Shown here: positions 59,787 to 64,000 of the stretch, in pieces | How positions within the stretch are numbered: the first letter of the stretch is position 1 | Layout: every line of letters starts with the position of its first letter | NCBI RefSeq assembly: GCF_001558695.1 | Contig: NZ_LNTU01000037.1 | Coordinates: forward strand, 372,001 to 436,000 | Source: Paramesorhizobium deserti | GTDB taxonomy: Bacteria; Pseudomonadota; Alphaproteobacteria; Rhizobiales; Rhizobiaceae | DNA: 64,000 nt | Direction of reading: 5' to 3' | Notes under the pieces: model-generated | Told to the model about the DNA's origin: nothing | Seen by the model: the letters and a program-made list of their open reading frames with translations, nothing else | Databases searched by the model: none | Made by a program: the position numbers and the translations under genes

Positions 59787-61076
59787 TTACCTGACGTAAC
59801 CGAAGGCATTCGGCAGCCAGAGTGTGAGCGTCGGAAAAAGCACGATGAGTGCGAAAACGACGATTTCGGCGGCGAGCATCGGGATGATGGCGCGCGCCAG
59901 CGTGAAGATCGGAACCTTGGCAACGACGGTGATGACGAAGAGCACGGCGCCGACCGGCGGTGTGATCATGCCGATGGTGAGATTGAGAATGACGACCATC
60001 GCGAAATGCAACGGATCAATGCCCGCATTCTGTGCCAGAGGCGCCAGGATCGGCACGAGAATGATGACCGCCGGAAGCGTATCCAGGAACAGGCCGCAGA
60101 CGAGCAGGAACAGCGACACGACGATGAGCAGCATCAGCGGCGATAGCCCCAGCGCGGCGATCTCCTGGCTGACCGTCTGCGGGATCTGCAGTACCGTCAG
60201 CATATAGGCGAAGATGCTGGCCATCGACACGACGAGCAGGACAGCCGAAGTCATCAATGCCGTGCTGACGAGAATGCGCGGCACCTGGCTGATCGACAAT
60301 GTGCCGATGACGAACCGCCCGACAATAAAGGCATAGACCGCGGCCACGGCGGAAGCTTCCGTCGGCGTGAAGACGCCCCCGTGAATACCGCCCAGGATGA
60401 TCACCGGCATCAGCAAGGCCGGAAACACTTTCCAGGAATCCCGCAGGAACTGGCCCCAGGCGGGACGCGGCAACGCGAAGGTGAAATTCTTCTGCCGGCT
60501 GATCCACCAGTTGACGAAGATGAGCGACCCGCCCAGCAGCAGGCCGGGCACGATACCGGCCAGGAACAGCCCGATGACGCTGACACTGTTGTCGGTCAGC
60601 GCATAGATGATCATGATGATCGATGGCGGGATGATCGGTGCGATGATAGCGCTGGAAGCCGTCAGTGCCGCCGCATAGGCCGTGGGATAGCCGGCCTGGC
60701 GCATCATCCGGATGATGACCGAGCCCGGACCAGCGGCATCCGCAAGTGCCGAGCCACTGATCCCGGCCATGAAGATCGCCATGATGACGTTGGCATAGCC
60801 AAGGCCGCCACGCACATTGCCGATCAATTGACAGGCGAAGCGCACCAGCAGGTCGGTGATACGGCCGCCCGTCATCAATTCCGCCGCGAGGATGAAGAAC
60901 GGCACGGCCATCAGCGGAAAACTGTCGATGCCGCTGAAGAGACGCTGTGGCACCAGCATGGGCGAGAAGGTTCCGCCCCAGATGAGGGCCGCGATGCCCG
61001 CCCCGCCCATGGCGATCGAAACCGGGACGCCGACGACGAGCGCGATAATGAAAACAGCGAGAAGAACCGTGGTCAT
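59787..61076 (-). CDS. TRAP transporter large permease (DctM family)
   Basis: Inner-membrane permease of 429 residues with about 12 hydrophobic segments. GGRITDLLVRFACQLIGNVR and AGISGSALADAAGPGSVIIR are DctM signatures. It overlaps the DctQ gene by 4 bases. Sodium-coupled uptake is usual. Confidence 0.93.
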   Translation of the reverse strand: MTTVLLAVFIIALVVGVPVSIAMGGAGIAALIWGGTFSPMLVPQRLFSGIDSFPLMAVPFFILAAELMTGGRITDLLVRFACQLIGNVRGGLGYANVIMAIFMAGISGSALADAAGPGSVIIRMMRQAGYPTAYAAALTASSAIIAPIIPPSIIMIIYALTDNSVSVIGLFLAGIVPGLLLGGSLIFVNWWISRQKNFTFALPRPAWGQFLRDSWKVFPALLMPVIILGGIHGGVFTPTEASAVAAVYAFIVGRFVIGTLSISQVPRILVSTALMTSAVLLVVSMASIFAYMLTVLQIPQTVSQEIAALGLSPLMLLIVVSLFLLVCGLFLDTLPAVIILVPILAPLAQNAGIDPLHFAMVVILNLTIGMITPPVGAVLFVITVVAKVPIFTLARAIIPMLAAEIVVFALIVLFPTLTLWLPNAFGYVR

Positions 61077-61615
61077 GCCTGTTGCCTTTCCACGGCGGAA
61101 AGCGTCAGCGCCTCGTTGGGCGATTCCGGGGCTATCTCGGAAGAGTGGAAATCACGATCGACATACCGCCTGAAGCCGAGAACGAGATGGACCGCGCATA
61201 GAAGGCAGCCGAGTGGGACGCCGAGATAGACGATGCCGAGCGGAATGTTGAGAACCGGCGATACCTGGCGCATGGTGAACTGCGCATACTGGAAGCCGTA
61301 CCAGGCTACCGTCACCAGGAACATAAGGACGACGACGGCGATGACGATGCGCAGGCGGCGCGTCATGGCGACGGGCATCATGTCCTGCATGATCTCGACG
61401 GCGACATGAGACCCGGCCCGCAGCGCAAGGCCCGCGCCGAGATAAGCGACCCAGATCATCATGTAGCGGGTCAGTTCCTCGACCCAGGGAAGCGAAAACC
61501 CCGCGAGATAGCGCAGCCCGACATTGGCGAACACCAGCACCGTCATGACAAGCATTAGCCCGCCGACGACGACCTGATTTGCCCAGACAGAGGCGCGATC
61601 GAACTTTGAAAGCAT
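61073..61615 (-). CDS. TRAP transporter small permease (DctQ family)
   Basis: Inner-membrane protein of 180 residues with four hydrophobic segments; the motif FSLPWVEELTRYMMIWVAYLG is the DctQ signature. GGGAGGA precedes the ATG at 61615; the frame continues upstream without a ribosome site. Confidence 0.93.
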   Translation of the reverse strand: MLSKFDRASVWANQVVVGGLMLVMTVLVFANVGLRYLAGFSLPWVEELTRYMMIWVAYLGAGLALRAGSHVAVEIMQDMMPVAMTRRLRIVIAVVVLMFLVTVAWYGFQYAQFTMRQVSPVLNIPLGIVYLGVPLGCLLCAVHLVLGFRRYVDRDFHSSEIAPESPNEALTLSAVERQQA

Positions 61616-61660
61616 ATGGATCCTCCCAGGAAGGCGCCGGTTGGCGCCTCCGCAGCACAA

Positions 61661-62860
61661 TCACTTGAGGTAAGGCTCGGCCTTGACCGGCAGGCGCCAG
61701 ATCGTGAAGTTCGGAACCTGCGGATTGTCGAAATCCATGTCCTGATCTACCCAGAGATGAAGATGGTTCGAGATCACATGCAGCGTGCCGTCGGGCGCCC
61801 AGGCGAGCGTGTCGGGCCAGACCATTTCAGGGTGATAGGCGATCTGCGTCAGGCGTCTCGTTTCAGGCTCCCATCTGAGGACACCGTTGAGCTGCAGCGC
61901 GGTGAGATAGACATTGCCATCCTTGTCCGCCGTCAGCCCGTCTGTGTTGGAGGGCAGGACGACTTCCTCGCGAATGGCCGCCTGCAGCTCCGTCTCAGAG
62001 ATTTTCGGATCCTTCAAAAGGGCGGTCGGCAGCGAATAGAGCGTATTGCCCGTCAGATTGGTCCAATAGAGCGTCTGCTTATCGCCGGAGAGCGCAATGC
62101 CGTCAGCGCCGGTGCGCATGCGTCCGTTCTTTAGAACCTGACGCCCATTAATCGCGAAGCTGAAATTCGGCTCGTCATTGGTGAATTTGGTGCCGTTGAG
62201 AACCCTGCGGGCCGTATTGGTGTTTTTGTCATAGACGATCAGGCCACCGCACAAGGGGTCGCTGAAAATACCGCTGTCGGTGATGTAGGCGAAACCCGAG
62301 GTGTTATCGACGACGACGTCGTTGAGAAACGAGCACTTCTTGTCGGAAACGTCGGACGGGAAGGAGAGACGCTGGATTTCCTTGCCCGACTTGATGTCCC
62401 AAAGGACGAGCTTTTCATCGTTCGGGCCAGACGGCGCGCCGGCGATATGGCCCTGGTCGAGGATCCACATCACGTCGTTTCCGTCGATCTCGAAGCCGAG
62501 TACGGCCTTCAGCCCGTCGGGATTCTTGACGTCGTTGAGCGCCGGCGAAGGAAATGGCTGGAGTTCAAAGCCCTCGCCCGATTTGACCAGCCTGGAGACC
62601 GTCGCCGGAATATCCGGTCCGCCCCAGCGCGCCGTGGTGACATATATGTTGCCTGCGGAATCGAACTTCAGGCCCTGCACCAGCGCCTTGCCGTTAAGCG
62701 CGCTTTCGCGCCAGCGACCGGCGGCATCCTTGTCCTCAAGTTTGTAAGCCAGACTGTTCCAGCGCGTCACCACCTCAGGCTTCCCCTCTTCAGCCATTGC
62801 GGGAGCACCGAGAGCCAACCCAGCCAATGCGGCGGCAAACGCCATCCCATGAATTTTCAT
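61661..62860 (-). CDS. Secreted royal-jelly/SMP-30-like beta-propeller protein
   Basis: Periplasmic protein of 399 residues with a signal peptide (MKIHGMAFAAALAGLALGAPAMA). The mature part belongs to the major-royal-jelly-protein/L-dopachrome-tautomerase-related group, six-bladed propellers related to gluconolactonases: LNDVVVDNTSGFAYITDSG, GADGIALSGDKQTLYWTNLT and SNTDGLTADKDGNVYLTALQ. A lactonase-like role on an external sugar lactone, upstream of the TRAP uptake, would suit the operon. GGGGAGGAGG precedes the start at 62860. First gene of the operon. Confidence 0.85.
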   Translation of the reverse strand: MKIHGMAFAAALAGLALGAPAMAEEGKPEVVTRWNSLAYKLEDKDAAGRWRESALNGKALVQGLKFDSAGNIYVTTARWGGPDIPATVSRLVKSGEGFELQPFPSPALNDVKNPDGLKAVLGFEIDGNDVMWILDQGHIAGAPSGPNDEKLVLWDIKSGKEIQRLSFPSDVSDKKCSFLNDVVVDNTSGFAYITDSGIFSDPLCGGLIVYDKNTNTARRVLNGTKFTNDEPNFSFAINGRQVLKNGRMRTGADGIALSGDKQTLYWTNLTGNTLYSLPTALLKDPKISETELQAAIREEVVLPSNTDGLTADKDGNVYLTALQLNGVLRWEPETRRLTQIAYHPEMVWPDTLAWAPDGTLHVISNHLHLWVDQDMDFDNPQVPNFTIWRLPVKAEPYLK

Positions 62861-62906
62861 GTCTGAACCTCCTCCCCTGTTCGCGGCGCCTTCCTTTTAT
62901 GACGCC

Positions 62907-62950
62907 AAACTGCTACCTTAGGTGCTAGTTGCGAACTAAGGTAGCAGTTT
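62907..62950. promoter_or_regulatory. Nested palindromic operator between the sugar-acid operon and GntR gene
   Basis: A perfect 15-base inverted repeat, AAACTGCTACCTTAG (62907-62921) and CTAAGGTAGCAGTTT (62936-62950), with 14 bases between. The right half nests a second palindrome, TAGTTGCGAACTA (62925-62937). It lies between divergent promoters, 46 bases from one start and 88 from the other. Very likely the GntR binding site. Confidence 0.75.
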
Positions 62951-63038
62951 CCCGGCAGCTGTAAAGAGGGTATTTAAGGATGGTCAGATAGATCGCCGGC
63001 AGCCCATCCCTAGCGTGAATGAAAAAGAGAGAGGCAGA

Positions 63039-63755
63039 ATGAAAAAAGTCATCCGTCCCGGATTCCTCGTCGACGAAGTCGTGAGGGCAATCCGCGAGAT
63101 GATCGTCGAGGGACAGGTACTGCCGGGTGAGCGGCTGTCCGAAAATGCGCTGGCCGCCGACCTCGGCGTATCGACGACGCCTGTGCGGGAGGCGATCGCG
63201 CTTCTGCGCCGCGAGGGACTGGTGACCGTGCAGCCGCAGTCGGGCACCTATGTCTTCGAACTTCAGCCAGGTGAGCTCAATCAATTATGCGAGCTGCGCT
63301 TCGCCCTGGAGCCGGCCGCGGTGCAACTGGCCCTCGACAATCCGGCTTCGACGCTCGCGCACGATCTCAAAGCCATTGTCGAGAAAATGAGGCTGGCGCA
63401 GGATGAAGGACGCGTTCGCGATTATTTGTCACTCGACACGGCCTTCCACGACACGATTATCGCGGCTTCCGGCAATCCTTATATCGCCAGCGCCTATGCG
63501 CTCATCGGCGCCAAGATGGCGGCGCTGCGCAACCGTCTCGGCAAGGATCCGCACCATATGCGGAAATCCATGCGCGAACATGTGGAGATCGCCGATGCCA
63601 TTGGCAAGCGCGACCTGGCGCGCGCGACACAGATCCTCGTGCGCCACATCGCCCGCAAGGAAGGTTCCTATTGGGAGCACCTCGATCCCCGCAGCATCAG
63701 CGCCCCGGATGTCCCGGAGCCTGCCTCGGGCACGTCCCACCGTTCAGGCTCGTGA
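63039..63755 (+). CDS. GntR-family regulator (FCD/FadR subfamily)
   Basis: Regulator of 238 residues: winged helix (EVVRAIREMIVEGQVLPGER, LAADLGVSTTPVREAIALLR) and an FCD effector domain with the metal-binding Asp and His (LSLDTAFHDTIIAASGNPYI, MREHVEIADAIGKRDLAR). ATG at 63039 follows GAGAGAGG; a GTG at 63015 is an alternative. Divergent from the sugar-acid operon, whose pathway intermediate is its probable effector. Confidence 0.92.
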   Translation: MKKVIRPGFLVDEVVRAIREMIVEGQVLPGERLSENALAADLGVSTTPVREAIALLRREGLVTVQPQSGTYVFELQPGELNQLCELRFALEPAAVQLALDNPASTLAHDLKAIVEKMRLAQDEGRVRDYLSLDTAFHDTIIAASGNPYIASAYALIGAKMAALRNRLGKDPHHMRKSMREHVEIADAIGKRDLARATQILVRHIARKEGSYWEHLDPRSISAPDVPEPASGTSHRSGS

Positions 63756-63848
63756 ACACCAAGGTATCGGCTGATGATAGCAACGAAATAATTGGCGCAT
63801 CGCATTCAGGCGCTATGCTAGAGTTCGGGAAACCAGTGCGAGCCTTTC

Positions 63849-64000
63849 ATGACGGAGCAACACCACAGCCATTTCCGGGAGCGAATGATCATCCATGGAG
63901 AACTGGATGCCACTTCGTTCATTCCCTGGATCCAGCGCCATGCCGCCAAGCTCGGGCTTTGGCAGGCTGTTTCCCATACCAGTTCCGACCGGATAGAACT
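63849..64000 (+). CDS. acyP: Acylphosphatase (partial, 3' end outside window)
   Basis: First 50 residues (MTEQHHSHFRERMIIHGELD, then SFIPWIQRHAAKLGLWQAVS) of an acylphosphatase, which hydrolyses acyl phosphates in the cytoplasm. Seen: ERMIIHGELDATSFIPWIQRHA; in the usual family the segment has V-x-G-x-V-Q-G-V-x-(F/Y)R, so the phosphate-binding loop and its Arg are altered here (GELDATSFIPWIQRH), as in a group of alphaproteobacterial relatives. The frame is open at the window end. The start is preceded by no strong ribosome site. Confidence 0.7.
   Translation, partial: MTEQHHSHFRERMIIHGELDATSFIPWIQRHAAKLGLWQAVSHTSSDRIE

Noticed and set aside
58740-60146. Plus-strand open frame of 468 codons
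   Set aside because: Antisense to the TRAP receptor and large-permease genes; no family signature.
1-64000. Prophage, insertion sequence, CRISPR or tRNA
   Set aside because: No transposase, integrase, terminase, repeat-spacer pattern or tRNA-like fold was seen anywhere in the window.

Overview
The window is high-GC DNA carrying gene families typical of a soil- or plant-associated alphaproteobacterium, most likely of the Rhizobiaceae/Rhizobiales. Pointers are a DUF6481-type protein beside a cold-shock gene, a host-attachment-family protein, an anaerobox of the FNR/FixK type, a truncated hemN, many ABC and TRAP uptake operons with local regulators, and small RNAs with CCUCCUCCC loops as described from alphaproteobacteria. 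Species cannot be fixed from the sequence alone. I saw no rRNA, tRNA, CRISPR array or intact transposase.

Layout. 1-3165: a sugar ABC importer (ATPase cut by the window edge, binding protein) divergent from a LacI-type regulator with clear operator repeats. 3306-7421: three tandem genes for proteins related to the Pseudomonas LecA (PA-IL) lectin, each preceded by a near-identical lux-box-like palindrome about 0.1 kb upstream, beside a divergent LuxR-type regulator without a LuxI in the window. This looks like a quorum- or signal-controlled lectin system and is the most unusual locus here. 7587-13958: entericidin-like lipoprotein, SIR2-like protein, dehydrogenase, exporter, PadR regulator with twin operators, an alcohol dehydrogenase-acetyltransferase fusion, a host-attachment protein and the 5' remnant of hemN with its anaerobox. 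14323-25031: APH/P-loop fusion kinase, a peptide ABC operon with a CocE-type hydrolase, an iron-permease-like protein, a cold-shock protein and a DUF6481-type protein. 25307-29215: APC permease, then an AraC/SDR divergent pair flanked by two predicted sRNAs whose three hairpin loops all carry CCUCCUCCC-type anti-Shine-Dalgarno sequence. 29598-38746: EF-G-like GTPase, a DUF3606-like small protein and a surface polysaccharide cluster (pyruvyl transferase, flippase, two glycosyltransferases, UDP-glucose dehydrogenase). 39247-43773: SodC, universal stress protein, PPC-domain protein, Tat-exported SDR with LysR regulator, antitoxin with a broken PIN toxin.

43837-51455 is a seven-gene, overlap-coupled operon that joins a polyamine/opine-type ABC importer to a three-subunit FAD/iron-sulfur amine or opine oxidase, with a divergent IclR regulator. 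51462-54741 holds an Lrp/LysE pair and an XRE/SulP pair. 54890-63755 is a nine-gene operon for uptake and breakdown of an unidentified sugar acid or related hydroxy acid (secreted royal-jelly-protein-like beta-propeller, TRAP transporter, 2-hydroxyacid dehydrogenase, RraA-like aldolase, KDG-kinase-like kinase, SDR, cupin), divergent from a GntR regulator across a striking nested palindrome. An acylphosphatase gene is cut by the right edge.

The recurring theme is nutrient scavenging linked to local regulators, plus surface functions (lectins, polysaccharide, attachment protein) and hints of low-oxygen control. Functions are assigned from motifs and family knowledge by eye; no database search was run.
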